Assembly (NCBI GenBank): GCA_010909165.1
Contig: VJWM01000193.1
Span: 248,001-312,000 of the forward strand
Length of the DNA: 64,000 nucleotides
Reading direction: 5' to 3'
Source: Anthoceros angustus
Lineage: Eukaryota > Streptophyta > Anthocerotopsida > Anthocerotales > Anthocerotaceae
Part shown: piece after piece, positions 10,757 to 22,884 of the stretch
Layout of the letters: each line of letters starts with the position of its first letter
Position numbering within the stretch: position 1 is the stretch's first letter
Notes under the pieces: generated by a model
Seen by the model: only the letters and a program-made list of their open reading frames with translations
What the model was told of the DNA's origin: nothing
The model's database searches: none
Made by a program: the position numbers and the translations under genes

Positions 10757-13270
10757 ATGTTCAGGATGCTAGAGGATGCAGCCAAGACACAGGCAGGAAT
10801 ATCTGACCAGGGGCAGCCGATTCAGGCCGTCGAGGGCTTGAACCTCCTGGTACAACGAGGGTTTTATGTTCCCATATCCCTCTTCTACAATGTCCTCAAG
10901 ACTTCTTCGTCGAAACGGGATATATTGGCCGGACAAGCTATTAGTGATCTTGTTCTCAGAGCTGGATTTGAGTCGAACAGATTCTTAGCCAACCACTTCA
11001 TCTGCATGTATGCTTCTCATGGGAGGTTGCAGGAAGCATGGCAGGTGTTCATAGCAATGCTTGCTCCTGATTCATACATGTGGTCATCCATTATCTTGGC
11101 TCATGCTGACCATGGACAGCCCCAGGAGGCAATCAGGCTGTATTGGAAGATGCGCCAGTCGTCGGTGTTGCCTGACAACTATATATTTGCAGCAGTCCTT
11201 AAAGCATGTGTCAATGCTGCAGATTTAGCATCGGGCAGGCATGTGCATGCTGACGTTTTGAGCAGTGTAACAAAGCCTGACTTATATGTAGGCAGCTGCC
11301 TGGTGGACATGTATGGAAAGTGTGGGAGGTTGGAGGATGCCCGCAGGGTGTTCGACCATATGACCACAAAAAATCTGGTTACATGGACTGCCATGATTGC
11401 AGGGTACGCACGGCACGGGCTTGGGCAAGAAGCCCTTGCTCTTTATGCTAGTATGGAGGACGAGGGCATCACTGTCGCTGATGGTTTTATGTTTGCATCC
11501 CTTTTCCAAGCATGTGCTAGCATCGGTGCTGTACATCAGGGGAGGAAATTCCATTCTGAGATTAGGCGAAGAGGAGTGGAGGTGGATGTGGTTGTCGGCA
11601 GCTCCCTGGTGGACATGTATGCGAGATGTGGAGGCTTGGATAATGCCCGCCAGGTGTTTGACAGCCTGGGTACCAGAGACGTGGTCACATGGAATGCCAT
11701 GATTGCAGGATATGCTCAGCACGGGCTTGCACAAGAAGCTCTTGCCCTTTATGCCACGATGCAGGAGGAGGGAAGTAGTCAAGCTGACGAGGGTACATTT
11801 CTGTGCCTCCTCAAAGCATGTGGCAGCATTCAAGCGCTACATCAGGGAAAGCAACTTCACTTACAGGTTCAAGAAAGTGGACTGGAATCTGATGTAGGCA
11901 TTGGGAATTGCCTGATTGACATGTATGTCCAGTGTGGGAGCTTAGATGATGCCCGGCATGTGTTTGACAATTTAGCTGGGAAAGATGTGGTGACATGGAC
12001 CGCCATGCTTGCAGGCTATGCTCAGCATGGCCTTGGAGAAGAAGCCCTTGCCCTTTATGCTAGTATGGAGCAGCAGAGCCCTGTTATGGCTGATCAGGCG
12101 ATGTTTGTGTGCCTCCTGAAGGCTTGTGCTGGCCTTGGAGCGATGCACCATGGTAAGCGACTTCATGTCCAGGTTCAGGAAAGAGGACTAGAGGCTGATG
12201 TGGTTGTCGGAAGCTGTCTGGTAGACATGTACACAAAATGTGGGAGCTTAATTGATGCCCGGAGTGTTTTTGACAAAATGGCTACCAAGACTGTGGTCAC
12301 CTGGAATGCCATGCTTGGCGGGTACGTCGAGGCTGGATTTGGACACGAAGCCCTTGCTCTTTATGCAAGTATGCAGCAGGAGGGCACCGCCACAGCCACG
12401 CATGTCACTTTTGTGTGCCTCCTGAGGGCTTGTGGCAGTGTTGGAGCTTTTCATGTGGGCAAGGCTCTTCATTATCAAATTCGAGAAAGGGGACTGGAAG
12501 CTAATGCAGTTGTTGGTAGCTCCCTGGTCGACATGTATTCTAAATGTGGAAGCTTAGATGATGCCCGATGTGCATTTGAGAACCTGACTGTAAAGAATGT
12601 GGTGACATGGACTGCCATGATCGCGGGGTATGGCCAACATGGGCTTGGCCAACAGGCTCTGCAGTGCTACGAGGAAATGCTGTTGGCTGGTGTGAAGCCA
12701 AACGGAGTCACATTCCTCTTGCTTCTCTCTGCATGCAACCATGCCGGCCTAGTCGACAGGGGATCTGAGTACTTTGAATCCATGAGCAGGGAGCATGATA
12801 TACATCCAGAGATTGAGCACTATGTGAGTATGATAGACATGTTGGGTCGAGCAGGGCGCTTTTCTACGCTGGAAAGGTTGCTGTCGACCATGCCCATGGA
12901 GCCTGATCTGGCTACATGGCTGTGTGTCTTGAGTTCTTGTAGGAAGCATGGAAATGTAGTGTTGGGAGAGCGGGCTTTTGCTTGTGCACTGCGTCGTGAG
13001 CCAAGGCATTCATCAGCATATGCACTGATGTCACAGATTTATGCTGATGCTGGCCTTGTGGATCAAGCAAAGGAGGTGGGGACGTTGAGAGACGTGAAGT
13101 GCTCTAGGAAAGAACCTGGTCAAAGTTGGATTGAGCACGAGCTGGGAACAGAGACATTTTGGGTAGGAGATTGTGGACATCTACAGCATGAACAACTCTA
13201 TGACGTGTTGGAGAAGATCACGGAGAGGATGAATTCCAGGACTATGGCTAACGATATACCTGCGTTGTAA
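10757..13270 (+). CDS. PLS-class pentatricopeptide repeat protein with E/E+ tail (organellar RNA factor)
   Basis: One uninterrupted 837-aa frame from ATG 10757 to TAA 13268. PPR motifs alternate in PLS order, for example LVDMYGKCGRLEDARRVFD and NVVTWTAMIAGYGQHGLGQQ. From residue about 173 to 680 the protein is five modules of 102 aa, each opening with a VVVGSSLVDMY-like helix. The tail (HYVSMIDMLGRAGR, WLCVLSSCRKHGN, then EPGQSWIEHELG) is the E and E+ region. It stops after ITERMNSRTMANDIPAL without a DYW deaminase domain. Proteins of this class bind one RNA site each in mitochondria or plastids, usually to specify C-to-U editing, with the deaminase supplied in trans when DYW is absent. The N-terminus (MFRMLEDAAKTQ) is not an obvious transit peptide, so the true start or a leader exon could lie upstream. 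Lack of introns is normal for this family. Confidence 0.9.
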   Translation: MFRMLEDAAKTQAGISDQGQPIQAVEGLNLLVQRGFYVPISLFYNVLKTSSSKRDILAGQAISDLVLRAGFESNRFLANHFICMYASHGRLQEAWQVFIAMLAPDSYMWSSIILAHADHGQPQEAIRLYWKMRQSSVLPDNYIFAAVLKACVNAADLASGRHVHADVLSSVTKPDLYVGSCLVDMYGKCGRLEDARRVFDHMTTKNLVTWTAMIAGYARHGLGQEALALYASMEDEGITVADGFMFASLFQACASIGAVHQGRKFHSEIRRRGVEVDVVVGSSLVDMYARCGGLDNARQVFDSLGTRDVVTWNAMIAGYAQHGLAQEALALYATMQEEGSSQADEGTFLCLLKACGSIQALHQGKQLHLQVQESGLESDVGIGNCLIDMYVQCGSLDDARHVFDNLAGKDVVTWTAMLAGYAQHGLGEEALALYASMEQQSPVMADQAMFVCLLKACAGLGAMHHGKRLHVQVQERGLEADVVVGSCLVDMYTKCGSLIDARSVFDKMATKTVVTWNAMLGGYVEAGFGHEALALYASMQQEGTATATHVTFVCLLRACGSVGAFHVGKALHYQIRERGLEANAVVGSSLVDMYSKCGSLDDARCAFENLTVKNVVTWTAMIAGYGQHGLGQQALQCYEEMLLAGVKPNGVTFLLLLSACNHAGLVDRGSEYFESMSREHDIHPEIEHYVSMIDMLGRAGRFSTLERLLSTMPMEPDLATWLCVLSSCRKHGNVVLGERAFACALRREPRHSSAYALMSQIYADAGLVDQAKEVGTLRDVKCSRKEPGQSWIEHELGTETFWVGDCGHLQHEQLYDVLEKITERMNSRTMANDIPAL

Positions 13271-15615
13271 AAATAAAGACGTGATGGGGTGACGAATGGA
13301 GCGCGCACAGCACAAAAAGGCGTTCCGTAGTGAGACTTCCCAGGGATACTCCATTTCTTGGTCACATTGCACGGTCTACTTCAGTTCTGCAAATGTTCTT
13401 CACCTGCGGAATCCGGTCAGGTCATGTCTCCATCGATCCTCACTGTCAGTTACAAACTAAGGCTCCCGCGTGGCAAGACCGTTTTAGGCAGCCTGTGCGG
13501 ACTGCGTAGTCATGATTCAGGATGTGCAAGGTGGGGCGTAGAAACGATATGTCGCAATCCTCAATCAAGGTTAACATATCCTCAATCAAGGTTAACATAT
13601 TTTGTTCATTTAGATCTTGGTTAGTGAAACTTCTAAGTATTTATGAGTTGAGTGCCTAAACACCATAGAAATATTCTTTAATCTATCATGTATAAGCATT
13701 GAGTTGGATACCACTATGGTATACACTCTTACAGTCAAGCACCCTAGGCTTGGATCAGCTTTGAGGTGGGGTGCTACTAAGTTAGAGTTTTAAATGGAAG
13801 CACCCTTTGGTGCATCCAATTGTGCAAACAAAATGAGCGTTAATCTTACTCTGATTCTATGATGAGAATCGAAATGCTACAATACATAAAATGTTGCAAT
13901 AGAATGAATAAACTATTAACAGTGTAAATGTGTATATATGCGATAAAGGTGGTAGTTGTTGTAATCACTTATGGCCCTAGCCAATTAAGGAATTATTAAA
14001 TGGCTAATCTAATAACTAGATCAAGGGTGCCCTAATGAATAGTACCCTGATGTAGATATATTTTTTGGGACGTCGAGTGACAACAGAGAATTCAGAGGAT
14101 TCGTGCAGTGCTGGTGCTATCTAATATGAGCATCCTACAACCTAATAACTAGATCAAGGGTGTCCAGTTGTAGCTCCCACTCTGAAGTGAGAGTTACTGG
14201 AGTGGGAGCTAGAATCGGACTCGGAGTTGTGACCCAATTTGTTGAAAACCATTGGAAATTGTTTATCACGATTGATCTTAGTTCGGCTCCTTCTCCTGCT
14301 CTAATGCTCGTAGCCTCACTTGCCCTTGTACACAGTCTTTGCCATGATTTTGGACAATAGGTCATCCCTTAGGAAAGGAAGTGAGACTTGGATTCATCGT
14401 GGAGCATCGTATACACTCGAGGTGTTACATGTTTCATTCCTCTTACATGAAGGTGTATGAAATTACATGGCCTTCTTGCATGGGGAAATACTTGTGCACC
14501 TATGCCATAGCGCATCCTCCGCCACCCAACCTGGAAGGTTGATGATGACATGCTCATAAACGGTGTACTGAATAGGGTCTGTTGCAATCACATATGTAGC
14601 GAAGACATAGTGCTGGGGTCAGAAAGACCAAATTCTCACGTGAGAAATAGGTTAGCCCTGAAAGAAACGCCGTTAGGCAAAATATATGGGTGCTTGCTGA
14701 AAGAAAAGAAGCCGCTCTCCCCGGTTATGGAGAACATGATGTCTTGGACTGCATCATGTGTAGTAATATGCTGTTCCTCAATTAGACAGTAGCGACCTAA
14801 ATGGGTTATAAAGTCGTCAAGGGGGCCACAACTACAGGTCGTGAATGGGTCACATAGTCGTGGAGGGGCCTACAACTGTACGTCGTAAAAGAAAAGGGTA
14901 GAGGTTGGACCAAGCCCGTGTCGAACAAAATTGCAATAGGAAAAGAAGAAGAAGAAGAAGAATTTTATTTAAGTCCACTAAGGACGGATTTCCGTCATGG
15001 GACTTGGTACTTAACAACTTGTACCATGGTGTGCCTAAGCTACTTGCATCAAGGGCATCCACTCACTCCCTTTAGGCACCCCATCTAAGTACCGATCCAA
15101 GCTCAGGATGCTTAATCACGGCTTAGAAGGACCAAGCTGATGTGAAATGAAATTGTGACAGAAAAAGAAGTCAATGTGAATAGAAAGGCCTGGATGCAAA
15201 ATCCTGGCTTCTCTTGCTCCTTGCAAGCTCAAATGAGAAACGGATTCGCAAGTTTTGAGGAGGCGGCTAATTTGGAGCGTTTTATAAACTCATGAGGATG
15301 CATGCATGCGTCGGTACACGCCGTTGCCGCATACCACCAGTGGGCGACGGATCATTATGTTGCGTGACAATTACATTTGGGTACTGTATATCATATTTTA
15401 CAGCATTGTTTACGGTTCAAGACGCTTTCCCCTGCCGGTTCCTTCAGATGGCTGCAGCACTAATCCCTGCCTTCTCCTCTAGCCCTCCGCCCAATCAGTG
15501 AAGTCGACGCAGCCGTGACGCTCTGTACGCACATTTCCGTGGCAGATAATCGGCAGTCCTGTGCATTGTGAGCTGCCATTTATGCGTGGCATCCGGCTAG
15601 GGGTGGCTTCTTGGC
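13271..15615. other. Intergenic DNA with minor repeats
   Basis: No gene recognised. A 21-bp duplication, CCTCAATCAAGGTTAACATAT, lies at 13559-13600 in the PPR 3' flank. TAATAACTAGATCAAGGGTG occurs twice (near 14010 and 14141). A (GAA)6 tract lies at 14945-14962. The ORFs at 14135-14365 and 15292-15501 show no protein-like motif. Confidence 0.4.
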
Positions 15616-17777
15616 ATGAAGATGGCCACGGGATCTGGATCGGGGCGGGTCTGCTGATGCGGTGACAAGGTGTTTCCCTTCTTGCTGATTTTAGTCCAGA
15701 TCGCAGGGGAGCCGGCGAGATGCATCTGCAGGAGAACAGCTGGTCTTCGCGGTGGAGCTCCCAAGCTGGCGGAGGCTTGGTGAGTTGCTACCATCCTTTC
15801 TTCCATGCATGATGGATGAACAGCTGGATGGGGGACTATAATTCAAGAGCTTGGATAGGCCCTCGATGAATTTTGTGCTCCGCTGATTGGTCAATGCTGG
15901 GCAGCAGATTTTGCCAGCAGGTTTTGTGCACATAATTTGGATGTGACTCCTCAGTTTTTGCCGCATTGGTGGCAGGCAAAGGTGTTTTCAACTGGATTCA
16001 CAAAAGTTTCGAAAGGGCTCCTCGCCTTCCTTCTCCTGGGATATGTTTCAAAGCTCGTCTCATCAGCAACTGTTGATTACTTTGCACTTATACCTGGAAA
16101 GTAAGAAGCAGAATTTATACCTTGAAGAGATGTTGGTTTTCATGTCTGTAGAGCTTCTGACAGGGTTATGTGGCTCAGAACAATTCCTTTCGGATGGAAC
16201 GTGGTCACCGCGGGGTATTTGGAGATGAGTTTTCTCGGGGTAACCCTCCTTGTGTATTTAGCTGGCACGTTTTTGTGTTGTTGACCATAACGAGGCTAGC
16301 CTCCTTGCCTTATGAGTTGATCCGTTCTTGATTTGGTTTGTCTAAAACGGTTCTCTGGCTTATGTTTTGCTGCAGCTGTTTGTCAGTGCCGTTTCCATAT
16401 TGGTTTTCGGGAAGATTTTGCAGCCTATTTGGGGCTCTAGGGAATTCTTGAAGTTTATCATTGTCGTCAACTTCTTGGCAGGCATTGGCACCTTCATATT
16501 TGCCATTGTCCTCTACTATGCAACGACGAGTGAGGATTTTCTGTAAGCTGCTTCTTTCTACCAAACCTCGGTTTTCGAACTGCTTGGGGCTTTGCAAAAC
16601 AAATTGCTAGGCTTTGCTTCTAGTTTCTCACAGGTTCGTCCTGCCTATGAGGGTCGACACAGAGATCCTGGGAGCTCAGGCACTCATCTTAAGCTTTATA
16701 AGCCTGGTATGTCTGATGTATGACGTGCCTGTCCACTTGAGAATAGATACACACCAATTGCTGGATTTCATGGAGCGATAGCAGGATTCGTTGTTGCGAT
16801 CAAACAAATTATGCCCGATCAAGAGTATACCAGATTCAAGCTGAAAGTGCGTGCAAAGGTACGGTTGGCCCTGCTGAGAAATGAGTTTTCAGTGTGTGTT
16901 CAGCAAGAATAGTGAGATCTCATTTGCTTCATATGTTGGTGGTTGGGTCTTGCGAGAATGGGATGGTAAGTTGTATGAACAGCGTCATAATCCGCTGAAC
17001 ATCAGTCCATGTTGTTGACGATCTGTTGATCCAGTGGTTGCCATCTATCCTCGTGCTGGGCTCAGTTATCCTCAGCATCATTCTGAAGGATCCAATCCAG
17101 TTTCTGCCTTTTCACCTTTTCGGAACCTACGGAGCATGGCTGTACCTACGTTATGCGCAGCGAAAGCCAGAAACAACCTATCGTGGTGATCCCAGTGATG
17201 AATTCGCTTTTGCAACATTTTTCCCTGAGTTCTTGAGGTCAGTGAGTCAATGGGTTCGCTTGCTTTGTTCATGCCTTGTTATCTTCATCTATTTTCGTCT
17301 TGCGAAAGGGCATGTATCTGCGTTGCTGCTGTGCCACCGAGTGGCAGTTTACTCACTCATGCCTTTTCTGATGCAGTCCTGCTGTGAACATAGTTGCCAC
17401 AGTTGTTGAGAGGATCTTCTGTGGACGGTCATACCTGAGTGACGAGCTCGGCAACGGGTACTCGCTTGGAGGGAAACCTCTACCAGGTTCAGACCCAGCA
17501 GATGCCAGCAGAAGACGGTACATGTCCCCCTTCCACATCTGCCAGTACTTCGCTTGTAGCAGATCTGCCTCTATTAAAAATAATGTGGTCTGTTTGCTCC
17601 CATGTAACTCAACGTCGGATTGGATTGTGAAGGGAGCGGGGAGCCCGGGCTCTGGAAGAGAGGCTGAACGCAAACACAAAACCTGCAGGAACAGAATCTG
17701 CTGTCCAGGATGGTGTCCCCACCTTACCTCTCAGTGTATCGGCGACAGAATCACTGGATGCTGCAGACATGGTGTAG
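15616..17777 (+). CDS. TMEM115: TMEM115-type Golgi rhomboid-like membrane protein
   Basis: Eight exons join in phase: 15616-15648, 15982-16100, 16179-16239, 16376-16542, 16747-16858, 17035-17237, 17377-17517, 17633-17777 (981 nt, 326 aa). Family landmarks run in order: STGFTKVSKGLLAFLLLGY, DYFALIPGKTIPFGWNVVTA, a hydrophobic LFVSAVSILVFGKILQPIWG, FLKFIIVVNFLAGIGTFIFA, YTPIAGFHGAIAGFVVAIKQ, then IMPDQEYTRF, DPIQFLPFHLFGTYGAWLYL and DEFAFATFFPEFLRSPAVNI. The tail has RRRERGARALEERLNA. TMEM115 proteins are multi-pass Golgi membrane proteins with a catalytically dead rhomboid fold, linked to Golgi-to-ER retrograde transport. The first exon (MKMATGSGSGR) is the least certain because only 11 codons support it. 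No frame disruption is present, unlike in PrmC. Confidence 0.88.
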
Positions 17778-18749
17778 AGAACGTGTTTGACTGTTAATGT
17801 GGGACACAAAAATACCGGAGCTTCCTTTCCAGTCACAGTCCATGCTGCCGGTGGAGGTTCTGTGTACGTCACCTAGCAGCTTATCTTCAGAAATTCCGCT
17901 TCTCTTTCCCGTTCACCAGTTGAAAACTGTCATGACAACAGGACAACAGGACTGAGATGATCCTTTGTAAGGAGAGACATAGAGCTTGTGCCTATCACTG
18001 TGAATACACGTTTCACTGTACTGCATCCTGTCAAGAACGCGACATTGATCACGCACGCATGCTACGTTGCAAGCTTCCGCCTGCAAGCCACTCCACGGAC
18101 CATGTGGGAGGTGCGCTGTCTTATCTCTGATCGAGTGGATCAGCAAAGCCTTGCCTAATCTGGCTGTCAAAGCTCGTGCAATGGCCTCCTCAAGTGCGTG
18201 CATGAATGAGCATGATGCGGCATGTCACGAAGAGCAGCCGAGGATCCTGGGTCTCGTCGATGGTGCCTGCAGCTTGCTGACAGCGATGAGGCCGGGCTGG
18301 TCCCACTCCATTCAATGCAGGAGAGAGAAGAGGGCGCTCCGCCCACCAGCTCGCAAGTGGAGGGAGATTACCCGACGTGGTGGATTCTGGGCATGGGAGT
18401 TTCCCGATCCCGACACACCCACGGGCCGCAGCTTCGGCCCAGGGGCCAGGATGCCTGCGCAGGGCATTTGCAGCATCCAGTAAAAAGGTGAAGGAAAAAC
18501 GCGGTTCTGCCGGCAGCCTGCGGCGCCTTGCTCTCTCGCCTCGATGCCCCATGCTATGCGGAAGCCGCGGGAAAGCGCCACTTGAATGACGGAAAACAGA
18601 CCACGCAGGCAGCAGCGTCTCGGAGCTCTTTTTGCTGCTACCCGCCTGCTGCAATTGCTGCAATTTCTGGGATGCTTCCTGCTTCTGGGCTGTGGTGACA
18701 TGAGGGAGCGGCATTAGGTTGGAGTGGAGCTAGCAGCTGGAGCTGCGGG
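17778..18749. other. Intergenic region between TMEM115-type gene and the next gene
   Basis: Two overlapping frames of 138 aa (plus, 18067-18483) and 174 aa (minus, 18190-18714) exist in GC-rich sequence. Neither shows a known motif or splice support. The minus frame would start 36 bases from the next gene's ATG, so a divergent transcript cannot be excluded. Confidence 0.35.
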
Positions 18750-20940
18750 ATGGGGAGGGTGAAATCGCGTTGTGGGCGGCCGGAATTGGGAGGAGAGTGG
18801 GAGGAAAGGAAGCGGAGGGGGAGCTTCTGCTCCAGGACGCTGCCGCTGCTTTTGATTTTGGCGTGCGGGGTGGGAGCAATTTGTGGGTTCTGCGGGGTGG
18901 AGACCTGGCGGACGGGGTGGACCGCGTTTGCTGCGGGGGTGGTGATGGTGGCGTTGCTGCGGAGGGGGTCCAGGCGAGAGCTGCGGCGGGTGGAAGAGAA
19001 GGCGAGGCTGTTGGAGGCGGAGGTTCGGGAGGAGACCAAGGCGGAGTTTCAGTCCTTCCTGCACCCTGACTTCGACAAGGATTTTCTGCAGCTGCTTGGT
19101 ACTCTGGACGAGGTGAGGGAACGTGTTGTGTGTCTTGGGCGTTAGATGATGCAGTGGTGGTGGTGGTGGTGGTGGTACTTACGAGTGCGTGTGTGTGTGT
19201 GGTGTGGTGTGTGTGTTCCAGTCGTCCTTGTGGAGGTCCCTTGAAGCAAGGACTGGATGGTAAGCAGCCACCAGATTGTTTTCTCTTGTTCGCTGGAGTG
19301 TGAGAAAGATGGGTGACGAGGTTTGATGTTGGGTGAGGAGGGTTTTTTGGCTGACCGATGTGGGTGTCTGGGTGATTTGTTTCGTCGGGGGGTGCAGGAA
19401 GACCGGAGGTCATGACTATGCGACCAAGCTGGAGAACGTTGCAGCTGAGGCACGAGCTGTTGCTGCCAGGTTGAATGCTGCTGCTAGCCAAGCTCATGCG
19501 TTTGCAGAAAAGTTAGCCTTGCCAGGTTTTGGTCAAGATGAGGATGAGCTGAGTCTGAGGACTGTTGCCACAGGCGTTTCTGCCTTAGGGACAGATGGGA
19601 TGAGTACCAGAAGCAATGTGCTCTACGAAGATCCTGAGTGTAAATCTGAAGATGAGCTGAGCTCTGAGAGTGGTTTGACCGTAGAGACCTCGTTGCCGAA
19701 ACCGGAGGACTGTTTGCTCACCATCAGCTGCAGAGTTGAAGGCGTGGCTCCAGCAAGACCAGATGAGGTTGCTTCTCAGACTAGTTTTGGGGCAGGTGAT
19801 CGAGTGTCGGACGGAGATACGACCACGGTTACAGTTGGTGAAGATTTCGTATACCGACGAACTGGTTCGATGACTGTGTTTGTGGATATTGTGGGGCCTG
19901 AAGATGATCCAGTGCCCAGCAACGAGTCTGCTCATGACATGCAACCAGTCATGCAGCAGCAGCAGGACTTGACAGAACTTGTTGGGGATGTGATTCGGAT
20001 TGCCGAACCTGAAGAGGAAGCAGCTGAGGAGCTGGTAGATGGCCCAGACTCATGCCTTGAGACTGAAGACATTGGTCCAGAAAGTGAAGATGGATGGCAT
20101 GGAGGGAGTGTGGTGACCGCTGATCTCTTTGAGGATATTGCCTCGGAGGAAGCTACTCTCAATACTCGCATCATGGGTTCTGAAACACAAGATAGTGTGT
20201 CTGTTATGGCCAGTCCCGTCGAATCTGCGGCATCGAAACAATGCTCAGATAGGGACTTCGATGCTATGGCGGCGGGGCTGCCAGGTGCTGCTGGCACCGT
20301 GAGTACTTCGAGCTACAGAACCACCTGGACAGATACATCCTTCGGCCAAACTGAAGAGGGCGCCTGTTCACAAGCCAGCCCTGACGAACGTTTTCCGTCT
20401 AGGACATTGAGCTTTAGGGAGGCGGGTACAGGTCACAGTCATCTTACGACCCAATCGGTGACGTCCAGGCATCGGGTCTCGAAAAGTGACGGGGAGTTTC
20501 TGTTCCGGGATTCCTTGGAAGGCAGTGCATCTGAAAGGGAAAACGTCTCGAGCGTGACAAGTAGTCCCATGGGGTATGGCTCATCTCTAAAACCCATGGG
20601 TACCACGAGCATCAGCAGCAGGTTGCCGGAGGATGCTTCTCCCACCCACGTTACAAGGACGAGCAACAAGCCTCAGGGCATTGCGTCGAGGCTACGAGGT
20701 GTCCTGAGATCAAACAGGTTCGCTAGCAGTAAAGTTGTCCCGAGACGAGATGACATACCAAGGCAAGGTTCCAGCTCCAAGAAGGAAGATGCGTCCAAAG
20801 CCAATGTTGCTCCGAAGCGGGAAGACGTGCTGAAAGCCAATAGAATACCATCTGCAGAAGCTGCTCCAAAGGTGGGTACTAGCGCAAAGGCGCTGCAAAA
20901 CGCGAAAGCCATTTCTGTAAGAAGAAGTTTGGTTTCCTAG
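18750..20940 (+). CDS. Two-TM, coiled-coil, acidic-tail protein of unknown function
   Basis: I do not recognise the family. Exon 1 (18750-19112) opens MGRVKSRCGRPELGGEWEER, then two hydrophobic segments, TLPLLLILACGVGAICGFCG (about residues 30-50) and GWTAFAAGVVMVALL (about 56-70). A basic turn follows (RRGSRRELRRVEEK) and a coiled coil. Joining the GAG|gtgagg donor to 19402 keeps phase and gives 633 aa. The nearer AG at 19397 would break phase. Exon 2 starts TGGHDYATKLENVAAEARAV, an Ala-rich helix ending AHAFAEKLALPG. It continues as a long acidic, Ser/Thr-rich, probably disordered region and ends in a Lys/Arg-rich repeat (PRRDDIPRQ, SSKKEDASKANVAPK, REDVLKANRIPS). The layout suggests a membrane hairpin anchor with a long cytosolic tail. 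The intron carries (GGT)n and (GT)n tracts. Confidence 0.65.
19152..19217. repeat. (GGT)n and (GT)n microsatellites in an intron
   Basis: GGT repeats at about 19152-19175 are followed by a GTGTGT-rich run to 19217, all inside the single intron of the membrane coiled-coil gene. Confidence 0.85.
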
Positions 20941-22884
20941 GTAGTTGGGGTTTGCAGGTGAAATCTGCTGCCCTTGTATCACAAGAGTCTGTACATTACA
21001 ACATCGGAGTTCCGGGAGGAGTAGCAGTGGAGACTAGACTAATTGAGTCACTTGCCAATGTTTACTGGATAAACCATCCGCAATTCAATTTTCACGAATC
21101 ACGTCTTTCATTCTTAACACTCGGAACAAGTGGTATGTGACACTTCAAAGAGGGACAAAAGTCTCCCTCTATCAGAGGTCTGCAATATACATGTACGCTT
21201 CATCTTTGCCTTCATTTGGCCGCGGCTGACAAGGGTCGTAAATTGACCCGTCAGCACCAGCATCATATAATTTTCTAGAATAATTCAATATAATAAAATA
21301 TTATACTATTTAAATATTTAAATATGTATCACGTATTTATTAATTTCTCACTCTTTTAGTTTTTAAGACTGTTGTTCATCTATACGCCAGAGGTTTTACC
21401 TTACACGGATTTTTCTTTTTTTTCATCTCTTATAACTTTTGTCTCAGTTACGGTCTCATTCGTATGTGTACTATGTATTTTACCTCTTTTACGTTGTACT
21501 ATCTCTGTCCCATAGTGGTCCTTCCATCCTTAGTGGACATAAATAAAGTTGTTGTTGTGAAGTAACCTTGACTGCTACCTTACATGCGGGAGTTTGATGC
21601 TCGTCACCTCAGTTAGAAAGTTTAGAGAAAATTTTCTTTTTTTATTTTTTCACATCTTCCACACCCTAAGTGTTGCCCACAATCCTGCATATTTGTTTAT
21701 CTCCCCATATCCCAGCATCCATGCGGTTCATGGTAATGTTTAAGCCACCCATTCGGGAGTTTTGGGTTAGTGTCTAGGTGGTGGATCACGCTGCTTAGTA
21801 CAACGCATTCATTTTGTAAGGTTAAATAGCCTCTGGTCATCTATACAAAGGTTATCTTTTTCACCTCATAGAGTGCATCAATTTACAATATGTTGCCATG
21901 ACATTGTAAAGACTAAGGGACACACATCTTAGGAGGTTGTCAAGACATTCGACTAAGGGGTATACATCCAAGCAGGTTGTCGAGACATTCGGCTAGGGTT
22001 GTCAAGACATTCGGCTAAGGGGCACACATCGCATGAGGTTGTCGAAATTTTTTTTTGCGATTGTTCCAAGAGATTGAGGTAATGGTGATACACTACACAT
22101 TCCTTGCGCGATTGTTACAAGAGGTTGAGGCTGTGGTGATAGACTACAGCCTCGGCTGTTTAGCCTCAACATGTTCCAAAAGAGGCTAATAGATTGCGGC
22201 TTCCATTGTTTCTAGAAGGGGGTAATAGACTCCGGCCTTGACTGTTTTGCGTCAGGACTTTCCAGAAGTGGTTGAGAGGAACATACTCATGTAGAAGACT
22301 GTTGTGGTGACACCTTCTACCCAGGGATAGACTACGTATTGACGTCTACCTCGAGCAACTACGACCACAAAGACTTGGAAAAGCTCAGGTCATAAAAACA
22401 TGCCACCACTAAGTCTAAGAAAAGACAAGTCAATGATACAAGCAGATTGTATTAGGTGCCCCAACCCTAATCCAAAGCTTAGTGTCACCATCTACACCTC
22501 CACGATCATACATGTCATAGTTTTCAGTAGTCCATAAACATAAGCAAAGAATAACAAACAATCATAGACAAGTGGAATTGCACACAACAACACATTAGTT
22601 TAATTACTAGCAAGAACCACATGATCCTCATGAATAAATAAGACACCTTAATACATAAAACCACAATAATAAAAGAGACTAAGCGATTGAAGCAACAAGA
22701 GAAGAGACAGCTTAATAAAATCAAACTAATATTATAATAAAATGTAAGAAATATCTTACAAAAGCCTTACTAATATCCACTACAGGTTGATATAGTACAA
22801 GATTTGAGTTGGTGCAACTCAAGCCAGAAACATACCACCAAGAGAGCTCACAAGCATAAATATAAGCAAAGGATAACACACAAA
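20941..22884. other. Intergenic AT-rich DNA with short decayed tandem repeats
   Basis: No gene recognised. About 21930-22050 holds three to four copies of GTTGTCAAGACATTCGGCTA with AAGGGGCACACATC, and 22060-22280 repeats a GTTCCAAGAG-type block. From 22500 the sequence begins to resemble the following array (ATAAGCAAAGAATAACA against ATAAGCAAAGGATAACA at 22858), so the array's left edge is gradual. Confidence 0.5.

Noticed and set aside
11179-11833. Minus-strand frames of up to 183 codons inside the PPR gene
   Set aside because: They are periodic shadows of the 306-bp PPR modules.
18730-19497. 255-codon minus-strand frame opposite the membrane coiled-coil gene
   Set aside because: Pro/Ser/His/Thr low-complexity that includes a poly-Thr/His run read from the GGT and GT microsatellites.
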